A DNA stretch of 64,000 nt. It comes from Acanthosepion lycidas (taxonomy: Eukaryota; Mollusca; Cephalopoda; Sepiida; Sepiidae). How positions within the stretch are numbered: the first letter of the stretch is position 1; every line of letters begins with the position of its first letter. The notes under the pieces were generated by a model. The model was not told the origin of the DNA and did no database searches. It saw only the letters and a program-made list of their open reading frames with translations. Both the position numbers and the translations under genes were made by a program. The DNA lies in the NCBI GenBank assembly GCA_963932145.1, contig OZ010590.1, positions 52,855,296 through 52,919,295 on the forward strand, given 5' to 3'. Below are positions 9,073 through 18,720 of the stretch, in pieces.

Positions 9073-9201
9073 AAAGTTTCGTAGACAACAGGAGATTGAG
9101 GAGATAGATGAAGTGGCAGAGATGAATAAAGAAGCAGCTGAACCCCGAAAGGGGAGAGAAAAGAAAGAACTGGGATTAACTTTAAATGAATTTTTGAACA
9201 G
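9073..9201 (+). CDS. internal coding exon, unidentified charged protein
   Basis: Candidate internal exon of 129 bases. A pyrimidine-rich tract ending in TTTTCCAG precedes it and a strong donor (CAG|GTATGT) follows. It opens with one base completing a codon, reads 42 codons without a stop, and ends two bases into a codon. The peptide starts KFRRQQEIEE, has a glutamate-rich stretch (EEIDEVAEMNKEAAEP) and a basic stretch (RKGREKK), and ends in a more hydrophobic LGLTLNEFLN. Codon use is ordinary, unlike the microsatellite-derived reading frames next to it. The split last codon (AG) joins the first base of the exon at 15668 to give serine in frame. The charge pattern suggests a helical linker in a cytoplasmic or nuclear protein. 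I do not recognise the family. The AT microsatellite starts 15 bases into the downstream intron. Confidence 0.6.
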
Positions 9202-9214
9202 GTATGTCGATAAG

Positions 9215-9216
<2 letters not shown>

Positions 9217-9265
<49 letters not shown>

Positions 9266-9379
9266 GTATTGTGATTTTCTTTCTTCATTTAATGATGTTA
9301 TTAAGTTTATCAGACGTCATGAAAAGAATTTACATAAAATAAATAGCCAACACTTGTCTATATTATTTAATGAAACGTA

Positions 9380-9442
<63 letters not shown>

Positions 9443-9443
9443 T
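9217..9443. mobile_element. microsatellite-bounded single arm of foldback family
   Basis: AT tracts at 9217-9262 and 9382-9443 enclose about 120 bases matching one arm of the foldback at 24630-24848 (shared TTTCTTTCTTCATTTAATG, ACAACACTTGTC-type words and ATTATTTAATGAAACGTATG). It lies just after the donor of the 9073 exon. Confidence 0.7.
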
Positions 9444-9459
9444 TTATTTTTTTAATGTT

Positions 9460-10620
9460 CTTGATCTTAAAAATTGTTCATTCAAAAGAGATATCTTTCT
9501 ATTTAGCACATTGACTGCCAACTGCGAGTTGTCATTTTTATTATGATGCTTGACATTTTCTTCTGTAGGTGCCAGCAGCAATGAATTTATTCACTGTGAT
9601 ACTTCTTTTAATGTGAAGACAATGTTACACTTCAGTTGAAACTATAAATCAACTTGTAGAAAATTTCATTGCCAAAGTCGCTGTTTGTACTCAGATTTCC
9701 TAATTGACCTCTGGAAGTCAATGTGTTAAAAAACACTTCCAAGAAATATATTTTGTATATTTACTGATTGTGTGTTTATTAGTATTGGCTTTTACAAACC
9801 AGTGCAAGTAGATTTTGATAAAATCTTGTTAGACTTTGCCAAATATGATACATTCTTATGTTTGTCCTTTACCATCAGTGAACTGGAATATTGACACCAT
9901 GATCTCTTTAGGACTGTATTAGCTGGTATCTATTTTATGCATTTTGTTTTATTTTGTTTGCTGAAGTGAGGAAATATCTTTTGTTACTGTTTATTTCAAA
10001 AGGTAGTATGTTTTTTTTTTATATTTATTCTGTCAGTAATCAAATAAGTTTACCTAAACAGATCAAATTCTGTAATGATAGTTTTGCCACCACCCCTCAA
10101 AAAAACTGATTTGGATATACTGTTTATTCAATTATTTATAGTATTTCACATATATTTTTGACTGTTATCTTTATCTTTGTTGTTTTTAATACATCCTGAT
10201 GTGTACTTCGGTCTTGTTTTTATTTTATCTGTTTATTTTCAAGTCATTTAATAGCTTTTCTTTTTCCTTTCTTGTTTTCTCAAGAAACCAACAGTAGTAA
10301 TAATATAGTGAATGTTCTTTTATTTAATTTTTTTTTAATTAGAGAAGCATTGTTAATTATTTTTTAAAAATTTTTATTACTATTTCTTTCATCTTAATTC
10401 AGGTTGTTTCTTGATCACAATCAAACCATCAAGGTGTGGTGATCAGTAAAAGTCCATATTGGAAATAAAGAATAGATCCTTTTTTCATGGAGAAACCCAA
10501 TAGCTAATCTACTGGTTGTGATACAAGAGCCCTATAATGGCAGATCAAATCTAAGTTTATAAACTTGCTGCTAATGTTTTTTTCTCAATTGTTCAGCATT
10601 AAATTTGCTATTGTTTCTAT
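9460..10620. other. intron-like unique sequence
   Basis: No repeat family or exon recognised. AT-rich with T-runs. Confidence 0.45.
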
Positions 10621-10627
10621 GTACACT

Positions 10628-10870
10628 CACTGAGTGGTGTACTGGACTAAAGTTTAACTGGAAAAGGTAAAACAGCAACCTGAGTTCAAATTCCAACTGA
10701 GACAATTTGTCTTCACTTTACACTGATACCATTGGGAAAGGTATGAATTTATTTCTATTCTCCCAACTCTGAATTAAAAAACAGACTTAGATCCAATTGT
10801 CAACCAGTCTTGAAAGCCAATTCTAAATTCAAAACTTTAGAGAATGGAGTTGGAAATCACTCTGATATCT
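10628..10870 (+). mobile_element. tRNA-derived SINE
   Basis: tRNA-like head with box A-like GTGGTGTACTGGACTAAAG near 10634 and box B-like GAGTTCAAATTCC at 10682-10694. The core shared with other copies follows (TACCATTGGGAAAGGTATGA), then CTCCCAACTCTGAATTAAAA. Same superfamily as 13541, 45895 and 59390. Confidence 0.75.
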
Positions 10871-11214
10871 TAAGAACAATGATAGACTAGTACAGTTTAC
10901 AGATATTAAAGAAAAAGAAAGCTGTGGTGAACTATAGTTACCTATACTCTGAAAAAGACAGGGTTTCAATAAATAAATGAAAATAGTATTAGCAGTAGTT
11001 ATATTATTCTAATTATTTTTTTTCAGATTAGATGAAGCATTGTTGAACCTCCAACCTTATTTTTCTGATATTTCTTTCATCTTGTCCTCTCATCTTGAAA
11101 CTTAAAAAAAAAATATGTACAAATAAACTTTTGAGGATACTAGATGCAACATGCATTTAAGACAAGACAAAAATAAAATCAAAACAACAAAGATGACAAT
11201 AATTGTCCACAACA

Positions 11215-11395
11215 TATTTTTTTTTAATCATTTCATCCAAAACAAGGCAATAAAGTCCCTAAGCCACAAGGGATTACTGAGTGTTAAAGAATAAGAAAAA
11301 GAAAATCATTATTAAGGAGAGGGAACAATAAAAGAAGAGGAATCAAAAAGACAGTAGATAACAATTGACATTGCATTTATATTTTTGAAGATGTA
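11215..11395 (-). mobile_element. poly(A)-tailed retroposon end, family G
   Basis: A T-run near 11217 (poly(A) on the minus strand) borders about 170 bases that match 19905-20070 (shared GGCAATAAAGTCCCTAAG-type words, GAACAATAAAAGAAGAGGA, TTGACATTGCATTTA). At 20 kb the match adjoins LINE reverse transcriptase sequence, so this is probably a LINE 3' UTR. Confidence 0.5.
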
Positions 11396-11963
11396 TGCAA
11401 TAATAAAAATATTTGGCAGTCATAGGAAAGGTTGTATAGTAATAAGCACATTGCACTTTCCCTCTCACTTGTAACTATCTACTATAATAGAATAAACAGT
11501 TTCAGGACTAAAGATGAATTAGTCAAATAAAGCTTCATAAGTTTCTACTTAAAGTTGTTGCTATTGTTGGTAAGGTAACATAAAGTCAGATCCAGAACAA
11601 CAAAGACCACTTCTTAATTTATTGATCCCAAGTAATTTACCCTCTCTTTGATGACTGCTAGGGATGTTGAACATTATGCACACTGGATACCTTTGTTCAT
11701 TGAAAAAGTACATCCATTAACAATGATTTCTAAATTCCCTTTGCCTCCTCATGCCATCAGAGTATTTGAAGATCTAAAAAGGAACATTACAGAAGCCACT
11801 GTCACAACATTGACCCTCCTGCACTCCTGGTAGTTGAGACCGATGAGTGGAACGGCACCAATAGCTGCCTTGTTAAGACAATCTGGATGACCTGTAGCAT
11901 TCTTTTCAAGAATTCTCTTGTGGTCTGAGCAGCAACACTCAACAGTTGAAAAAGAGGCATATA

Positions 11964-12067
11964 TTAGGTTGGTGCAAAAATGATGACGTAATAATGTCGT
12001 TTTTTGACGTATTTTTTAACGTCCAAAAAAACGACATTATTACGTCATTATTTTTGCACCAACCTAA
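11964..12067. mobile_element. mariner MITE inside the LTR fossil
   Basis: TTAGGTTGGTGCAAAA ends with TA on both sides. The interior palindrome GACGTAATAATGTCGTTTT is shared with 34437, 34578 and 58692, a subgroup longer than the 80-bp copies. Confidence 0.9.
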
Positions 12068-13540
12068 TACTATTGTCAAGTCACTAAGAAAGTGGCAACA
12101 TTAATCAGTCACCATTTCAAACTAATTATGGACCAGAAATCGGTTGGATTTATGTTCAACCCTAAAACAGCAAGTAGAATAAAAAAAAAAACGAGAAAAT
12201 ATCAAGGTGGAGAATGGAGTTTTCTTGCTTCTCATTTGATGTAACTTAGCTCCCTGGCAAAGAGAATGCTCCAATAGAAACACTCTCAAGGGTTTGAGGT
12301 TCATCTACCTGTGGCAATGATTTCTTTAAACTATATAAGAAACTGTGCCACCTGGGTATGATGAGAATACTCTACATGGTTTGAATTAGAAATTTGCCCT
12401 TCTTGGTTGAGGATGTGAAGGGGGCTGTGAAAATGTGTGCTGAGCTCCAACCTAGAACCGGAATGATTGAAAGACTAGCTTTGGATTTTAAGGGACCATT
12501 TCCATTGAAAACAGGGAATAAGTACCTACTGACTATTATTGACAAGTACTCTCATTTTTGGTTTGCTATTCCCTGCCCATATATAACAGCAACAACTGTG
12601 CTTCAAGCCCTCTACTCTCATTTTGCCGTCTTTGGATTTACCTGCTTACATTCATTCTGAACCGGGTAACCACTTTCATGTCAGATCACATCAAGCAATT
12701 CTTGCAAGAACAAGGAGTGGCCGTAAGCAGGACAACACCTTACAAACCTCAGGGTAATGGCCAATGTGAAAGGTACAACAGCATAATATGGAAGTCAACA
12801 CAGTTGGCAGCTGCTAACAACCATGGGTTCTCAGACTGCTGGGGAAGTCTCTTCCCTGAGAATCTATATGCTATTAGAATGTTGCTGTCTACAGCAACTA
12901 CTGTTACTCCATATAAATTTTTTTTTCCTTTCTGTGATGAAGTTCTATGGGCATTTCCTTCCCATTGTAGCTTTCACAACCTGGGACCATGCTACTGAAA
13001 TGTAATGCTCATCAAAGCAAGCACAAACCGCTTATAGATAAAGTAGAGTTAATAGAGGGAAACTCTCAGTACATTTGAGTATGCTATCTTGACAGGAGAC
13101 AAGATACTGTCTCTCTAAGGAAGCAGATACTGTAACCGCATAAGAAGTACCTGCAATAACTACTCCCAATACATAAAGTGATGATTCCACTTACAGTGCA
13201 CCCTGGTCCCCTTCACAAGGATTACCCAGAGCTTTCAATCCAAGATCCTTATGATACGACTCCAGTAACTCGGAACTTAGCTCACCCGACTACAGATCCT
13301 CTAATTCATAAGGCAAACAGTCCAAGTGCCGATGTAGGCAAAAGTGTGTAAGGTTGAAGTACATAAACTCAGAACCTGAAAAAGAAACACAAGAAAGACC
13401 TAGTAAGGTCAAGCCACCCCAATGATCCCAAAGTACCCAAAAGATGCCTGATCATTTGAAGAATTTTCTTCCCATCTGAATAAAATAAATACTGGTGGAG
13501 AATGTGGTAATAAAATAAGCACATACCATCACAGAAGGCA

Positions 13541-13830
13541 CGGTGGAGTAATGAATAGCAGCTCAAATCGGAGATCCAAGTTCGAATTCCATTCAAATCC
13601 ATTACATTCACGTATGTACTAATACCCTTGGGAAAGTTATGAATCCTTTTCTGCTTCCCCCTAGCTATGGGTAAGTAGCAGGACAGACTGGGTTCTATAG
13701 CCTTGGATGGCAACTGGTATACAGCAGAAAGAAATGGCAACCTACTGCAGGAAAAAAATCTGCTTTGTCAGTCATGTATCAAAAGATACATGATCACCTA
13801 TGTGTATATCACGTATGTCACATAACTGAC
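13541..13830 (+). mobile_element. tRNA-derived SINE, inside right LTR
   Basis: Box A-like GGTGGAGTAATGAATAGC near 13542 and box B-like AAGTTCGAATTCC at 13578-13590. The core AATACCCTTGGGAAAGTTAT follows, then a long tail (GGTTCTATAGCCTTGGATGG, CAACCTACTGC, CATGTATCAAAAGATACATG). The whole unit recurs inverted at 45895-46170. Confidence 0.8.
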
Positions 13831-13883
13831 TGACATTCTATCTCCCTTCTCACTTGTAACTATCCACTATAATAAAATAAATA

Positions 13884-14138
13884 CAATGTAACCCGGATAT
13901 AAGAGAAACCCGAATATAGAGATTTTCTCTGGTCCCAAATTAGAGCCTGTGTTAATGTATATAAAATAGACCAAACCTGGATATAAGAGAAACCCGGATA
14001 TAAGAGAGATTTTCTCTGGTCCAAAATTAGAGCCATACTTACCTAAACAAAATAGACCAAACCCGGATATAAGAGAAACCCGAATATAAGAGACTTCTTC
14101 TCCGGTCCCGACAACTCTCTTATATCCGGGTTACACTG
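13884..14138. mobile_element. pogo-like MITE with internal subrepeats
   Basis: The ends are CAATGTAACCCGGATATAAG and its complement, flanked by TA on both sides. CCCGGATATAAGAGAAACCC recurs internally about three times, with GATTTTCTCTGGTCC spacers in roughly 85-90 bp units. So part of the terminal repeat was tandemly amplified inside the element. A pogo/Tc1 relation is inferred from the TA target and end sequence. Confidence 0.7.
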
Positions 14139-14200
14139 TATTTTTAGTGCTAAAGCTGAATTAGTCAAATAAAGCTTCATAAACTTAGAGTTGTTGCTAT

Positions 14201-14560
14201 ATATTATTACTTTACTAAGTTTCTGAAAATCTTAGATGAAGCATTATCATGATCAATTTTTAGCTAGTTTTTCATTCTATTTTATTTTTGTTGCTTTTTT
14301 TAATTTTTCACATTTTTTGTAGCCTTGATTTTCTTTTCAAGTTTTATGTATCGAACTTATTTAAATTTTGACAAAATATTTCTTTTTAAAATATTTTAAT
14401 TAACATCATATATTCTATAATTTTGAAAGAAAATCATTATTATTCTAAGATCTGTTTAGACTATTGAACTTATTTGTTATGTTGCTTTCATTGTTCCCAC
14501 AGTATTTTGAACAAACAATTCTACAATCTTCTTTAGCTGTACATTATATAATATGTAATA
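14201..14560. other. no gene seen; AT-rich
   Basis: Low-complexity T/A-rich sequence without recognisable repeats. Confidence 0.45.
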
Positions 14561-14562
14561 AG

Positions 14563-15245
14563 AGCATCTTGGGTATGATGATAAACTACATTCGCGTCCA
14601 GGGTAAGACGATAAACTACATCCAACAGCAAGGCCTCTGACCAGGAGGTTTTGAGGAGCGGGGAGCCACCTCTTAATTGCTGGTATTCCAAGGTCCACCC
14701 TGACCTGGGGTGGTAGCACCTGTTAGGGTCCCAGCTATGGGCAAATAGTTAACCCAGAAACTGAGGTAAAAGGCATTATAAAAGTGTAAAAATAGGTTTT
14801 AATACCAGAAATACTTTGTAAAAAATTATTACCAGAAATAAATTTTTGAAGAAAAAAAAAAATATTACCAGTAATACATACGTTTTTTTGAAAAAAATAT
14901 TACCGGCTATATGTTTTTAAAAAATAATATTGCCAGCTATACGTTTTTGAAAAATAATATTACCAGCAATACATTTTTTTTTGAAAAAGTATTACCAGCT
15001 ATACGTTTTAAAAAAAATAGTATTACCAGCTATACCTTTTTGAAAAATAGTATTACCAGCTATATGTTTTTGAAAAATAATATTACCAGATATACATTTT
15101 TGAGGAAAAAAATATTAACAGAAATAGTTTTGACAAAACAAAAATATTACCAGAAAAAAAAAAAAAGAAAAAAAATGTTGTCAGCATTAAATGACCCATT
15201 GAGGTTGATATACTGTAAAACAAAACAGACCAAACAAACCAAACC
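14563..15245 (+). mobile_element. dispersed repeat C with expanded internal array
   Basis: Shared with 37310-37612 (same strand) and 35645-36052 (inverted): AGGCCTCTGACCAGGAGG, AAGGTCCACCCTGACC, GGTGGTAGCACC, CAGCTATGGGCAAATAGTTA, and the end CATTAAAT..CCATTGAGGTT..TGTAAAACAAA. Here the middle holds an extra tandem array (14870-15160) absent from the other copies. The end with repeated CAAAC/CAAACC looks like a retroposon tail. No coding frame. Confidence 0.7.
14870..15160 (+). repeat. tandem array, unit about 31 bp
   Basis: Some eight or nine diverged units of the type ATTACCAGCTATACGTTTTT plus GAAAAATA, varying in A-run length. Confidence 0.8.
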
Positions 15246-15660
15246 TGTAATAAGAGTCTCCTTTATCAGAAATAGTAGGGAAAAAAAAAAAAAAAAGAAT
15301 TCTGACGTATAGTGATTAGCATAGCATATTATAACCAATTCATGATTCACAGGTGATTCCACTCTTGGCAACATGTGTGAGACAAGTATTCTATGATTCT
15401 CTCCCTGCTAAGCAAAGAAATCACCCTGGACTGACTTTCTAAATTTATCCAATAGGTTAGTATATGCCACTCCCTTTAAGAGAAACAGCAAAAAGAATGA
15501 GTTCTGTTATTTTAACAACTATTGGGATAAAATAGTTATTTTAAATATATATCTCAAACATTTAAAACTTTAATCTGCTCATATTTTAAGATTCAAGATT
15601 TAATATTAATTTCATAAACCACATCTCATTCTTCCTTTTTTTTTTACTGTTGTTTTCATT
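15246..15660. other. intron-like sequence before the second exon
   Basis: No repeat recognised. A T-rich tract leads into the acceptor at 15667. Confidence 0.45.
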
Positions 15661-15667
15661 TTTACAG

Positions 15668-15767
15668 TCTTCCCAAAGAAGATAAAGAAAAAGAAAAGAA
15701 AGAAGAAAAGAAAAGACGGCCTAATGTTCTTGCCAAATTTGGAAGTACCCGAAAGAAAACAAAGAAG
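15668..15767 (+). CDS. internal coding exon, lysine-rich, same gene as 9073 exon
   Basis: Candidate exon of 100 bases between an acceptor (TTTTTACAG) and a donor (AAG|GTAATT). Its first base completes the codon left open at 9201, and 33 codons follow without a stop, ending in phase 0. The peptide opens LPKEDKEKEKKEEKKRRPNV, then LAKFGSTRKKTKK. It is strongly basic, with a nuclear-localisation-like KKRRP and terminal KKTKK. Matching phase, strand and composition with the exon 6.5 kb upstream support one transcript, but no protein family is evident to me. The intron between them carries SINEs, a broken LTR element and MITEs, typical of long cephalopod introns. An alternative is a retained fragment of a lysine-rich retroelement ORF. 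The clean splice sites argue against that. Confidence 0.6.
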
Positions 15768-16106
15768 GTAATTAATTTTCATTATTTTACATCAAAAGTC
15801 TAAAAGATTTGCAGGCTGACTTCACAAAGGTGAAGACATCAGAACTCCCACTAGATAGACATGCATACACAATTACAAATACACATTGCCATCCGATGCC
15901 CACTTAGACACAGAAGAATCTTCACAAACTTACATGCACATAGAATTATCTATGGTTTTAATGCACATGACACGTGACTGACTAACAAGAACTGACTCAA
16001 GCAAAATTGAAAATACCAGAGTTTCTGTTTTCTCTCAATTTCTGATGAAAAAGTGAAACATGTTAGATTGATATACATTTCCTATTTGTTCTCTTATTTT
16101 ATCATG

Positions 16107-16157
<51 letters not shown>
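16107..16157. repeat. (AC)n(AT)n microsatellite
   Basis: AC units pass into AT, then GTATTTG. Confidence 0.95.
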
Positions 16158-16161
<4 letters not shown>

Positions 16162-16182
16162 TTGTAATTGTATTTCTCAAAT

Positions 16183-16300
16183 ATTCAGGCCAGTAGACAA
16201 AAATAAATAAATATACAGTTTAATAAATAAATGAAGCATCTACTCAAAATACCGTTTAAAGTAATAAAATATGTTGAATTATTAAATAAAAAGATCCATT
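16183..16300 (+). mobile_element. 3' tail of serine-tRNA-like SINE
   Basis: Matches the tail at 41190-41300 in inverse orientation (ATATTCAGGCCAGTAG, AATAAATAAATATACAG, GCATCTACTCAAA). The head is missing. Confidence 0.6.
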
Positions 16301-16307
16301 AATTTAG

Positions 16308-16312
<5 letters not shown>

Positions 16313-16350
<38 letters not shown>
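16313..16350. repeat. (AT)n microsatellite at Penelope-like end
   Basis: Abuts the 3' end of the minus-strand Penelope-like fragment. Confidence 0.95.
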
Positions 16351-16351
<1 letters not shown>

Positions 16352-17400
16352 CATTAAAAATGATAGACAAGGTACTTTAGTTAAGCTTTTTATTTAATTT
16401 TTCTTGTGTTCGAACGAGAGCTTTCTTTTCTGGACAAAGAGTGTGGAAAAACTGTCCAAATGTTTTATACTTCCAAGTGCTTTCGGCTATACCATTAGCC
16501 ATTATCAAGAATGATTCAATTTTTCAGCTTAATTGAGTGTGTGCGTTATGTGTATGTTTTAGTGTGTTATAGAGATGTTTTTAATTTCCGAATACGGTTA
16601 GCACATTGTGGCCTTGTTCATAGTTAATATTGTTAAGAGTTGGCTTTTTCTTTTTTATTATTAAAGCTTCCATTATTTTTAATCTTTTTTTGCAGGTGGA
16701 TGCAGTTAATATATTTGTTTTCTACTAGTATGTTCCTAATTGAGTCGGGTAAATTTGTGTGTGTGTTTAAATAGGTTCTAATGGAGCTATGATCAGATAG
16801 GTGTAATGTAAGACATCTGGATAAGCATGTAGTTGTGTAATTGATGTAATTATTTATGAGTCCGGTTTGATCAGGAACACAGTTCCTTAAGGGGCATTTG
16901 AACTCAGATAATGTTCGTTCTTTGTAATTTTGACTGGAGTGTTGTTATTTTTGAGCATAAGGTTAGCTGTGTTAAATTTTTTATAATAAATAATTAATTT
17001 GATTTTTTTTTTTTTTTTTTTTATTCGGATCAATTGGGCTAGTGTATTTCTTTATAATATGTCTAAGTGAAGATTCGTCTTGTTTGTAGTTAATGTGCAT
17101 TTGGTTTATGTAATTTCTGACGACTGTGTTCATTATCGTTATTATTTACTGTGGGGAGAAATACTCTAATTTGTTGGTCTATAAGGTGGTTAGGGAAGCC
17201 ATTGTTGATTAGTGTTTGTTTTACATTATTAAGTTCTACGAGGAAGAGTAGTCAAGAGAATGAATTCTGGTGTTCTCTTTTTAGGAAGTTTTTTATAACT
17301 GCTATTTTGTACCTTAGTGGGCATTCACTTTTAAAGTTAAGGTGGCAAGAGTTTTTGCGAGTGGGTTTTTTTTATATAATGATGTGACAAAAGTGTTATT
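16351..17400 (-). mobile_element. Penelope-like element fragment, minus strand
   Basis: Read on the minus strand, it shows the end of a Penelope-type reverse transcriptase region (the YKIAVIKNFLKR type of motif, then LINNGFPNHLIDQQI near 17200) followed by the C-terminal GIY-YIG-associated region (CPLRNCVPDQTG near 16890, LTLHLSDHSS, RLKIMEALIIKKKKP, and INYEQGH near 16620). A 3' UTR follows to the AT microsatellite. The order fits the known endonuclease-bearing Penelope class. It is 5'-truncated, with several breaks. The outer 410 bases are repeated in inverse orientation at 17405-17815. Confidence 0.65.
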
Positions 17401-17404
17401 GCTA

Positions 17405-17815
17405 TATTCTACAAGAACTGTGTTCTTGATCAAACCAGACTCATAAATAATTACATCGGTTACACAACTACATGCTTATCCAGACACCTTACGTTACACC
17501 TATCTGATCATAGCTCCATTAGAACCCATTTAAACACACACACAAACTTACCAAACTCCATTAGAAACATACTTATAGAAAACACAAATATAATAACTTC
17601 ATCCACCTGTAAAAAAAGATTAAAAATAATGGAAGCTTTAATAATAAAAAGAAAAAGCCAACTCTTAACAATATTAACTATGAACAAGACCACGATGTGC
17701 TAACCATAATCGGAAATTAAAAACATCTCTATAACACATTAAAACATACACATAATGCACACACTCAATTAAGCTGAAAATTTGAATTGTCCTTGATAAT
17801 GGCTAAAAGTATAAA
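17405..17815 (+). mobile_element. Penelope-like fragment, inverted partner
   Basis: Covers the same C-terminal region and UTR as the minus-strand copy but on the plus strand, starting at TTCTTGATCAAACCAGACTC. The two fragments therefore lie head to head with their 3' ends outward. Inverted or tandem 5'-truncated copies are usual for Penelope-like insertions. The arms differ by scattered substitutions. Confidence 0.65.
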
Positions 17816-18487
17816 TTTAAAATTTACTATCTCCAGTAAGTAAAATACACTTTTTAACACAAAAGTGAATTCTTGGTTTTAAAAAATTTGCTAAAATAAA
17901 AATATGTTTCTGAATGTTAGTTGAGGAAAATTAGCAAATTTAAAGTTAAATTAATTTGATTTAAAACAAATATTACTTACTCATAGCTTAAAATGTTGTA
18001 TACAAACATTTCTTAACTACGGAGTCTTGTTTTTCTGACGTGTTAATTGATTTATTGACAATTGAACATGTTCATAGTTAAGTATGGTGGAGCAGACGAT
18101 AAAGTTTATATGAGGGAATTTTTTTCTTTTAAAAAAAACACTTGACCTTTCAGTGATAATGTTATAGATTTATCTTTGAAATTCTTTTAAAAATATTTGG
18201 GAACATTGGATTGTCATAAGCTATAGTAAATATAGTTTTACTTAATAACAATATTTTCAAAGAGTTATCTCATTGAAAATGAATTTTAAATGATTTAAAA
18301 ACTTTATAAATTATTCAATTTAAAATTGTAAAAAATCTTGTAAAACATTCATTTTTCATCAATTGAAATTTTTTTCCTTCAAGTAATATTGTCTTTAATA
18401 TATATTCTTCATAAAAGCAATTAAAAGCTTCTCTAAAATAATGTCTAAGTTTTATTGCATTTTTTTTATTTTTGGTAAGACCAGGGT

Positions 18488-18520
<33 letters not shown>

Positions 18521-18720
18521 TCAGTGATTTAGTCACTAAAAATTATCATATTGAATTTCTCAAGTTTTCATAAAATTAAGTAAGTGATAAGTAACATATG
18601 TAAAAATAAAAAAAAATTACCAAAATTTTCTGAAAAAACACAAAATTGTGCTTCTTTTTAAACTGGTGAATCAATTTTTGGTTAAAAATCTTGAATGAAC
18701 ACTTAACAAGCAACCTTTGT
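17816..18720. repeat. copy 2 of unclassified AT-rich repeat A
   Basis: Aligns to 44030-45080. The best-kept part (about 17960-18110) reads AAAATGTTGTATACAAACAT, GTCTTGTTTTTCTGACGTG, ACATGTTCATAGTTAAGTAT, GGTGGAGCAGACGATAAA, at roughly 90% identity by eye with mostly transitions. No coding frame and no terminal repeats. A T-run near 18480 replaces part of the copy. Confidence 0.7.

Larger units (their letters stand above)
11433..14200 (+). mobile_element. broken Gypsy-type LTR retrotransposon fossil
   Basis: Two related end segments bracket this fossil. The left LTR is about 11433-11563. The right LTR is about 13503-14200 once two later insertions are discounted; the two share CTCACTTGTAACTAT, AATTAGTCAAATAAAGCTTC and GTTGTTGCTAT. 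Between them are two pol pieces: a short reverse transcriptase thumb/RNase H junction region (about 11640-11850) and an integrase core region (about 12390-13000) with the DFKGP-type start and the TPYKPQGNGQCER signature. Gag, protease and most of the reverse transcriptase are absent. Nested insertions are a mariner MITE (11964-12067), a tRNA-SINE (about 13535-13830) and a pogo-like MITE (13884-14138). It is clearly dead with several breaks. Divergence of the two LTRs and three nested insertions suggest a fairly old copy. Confidence 0.75.

Noticed and set aside
14870-15160. CRISPR-like array
   Set aside because: Units are contiguous diverged tandem repeats without unique spacers, in a eukaryotic context.
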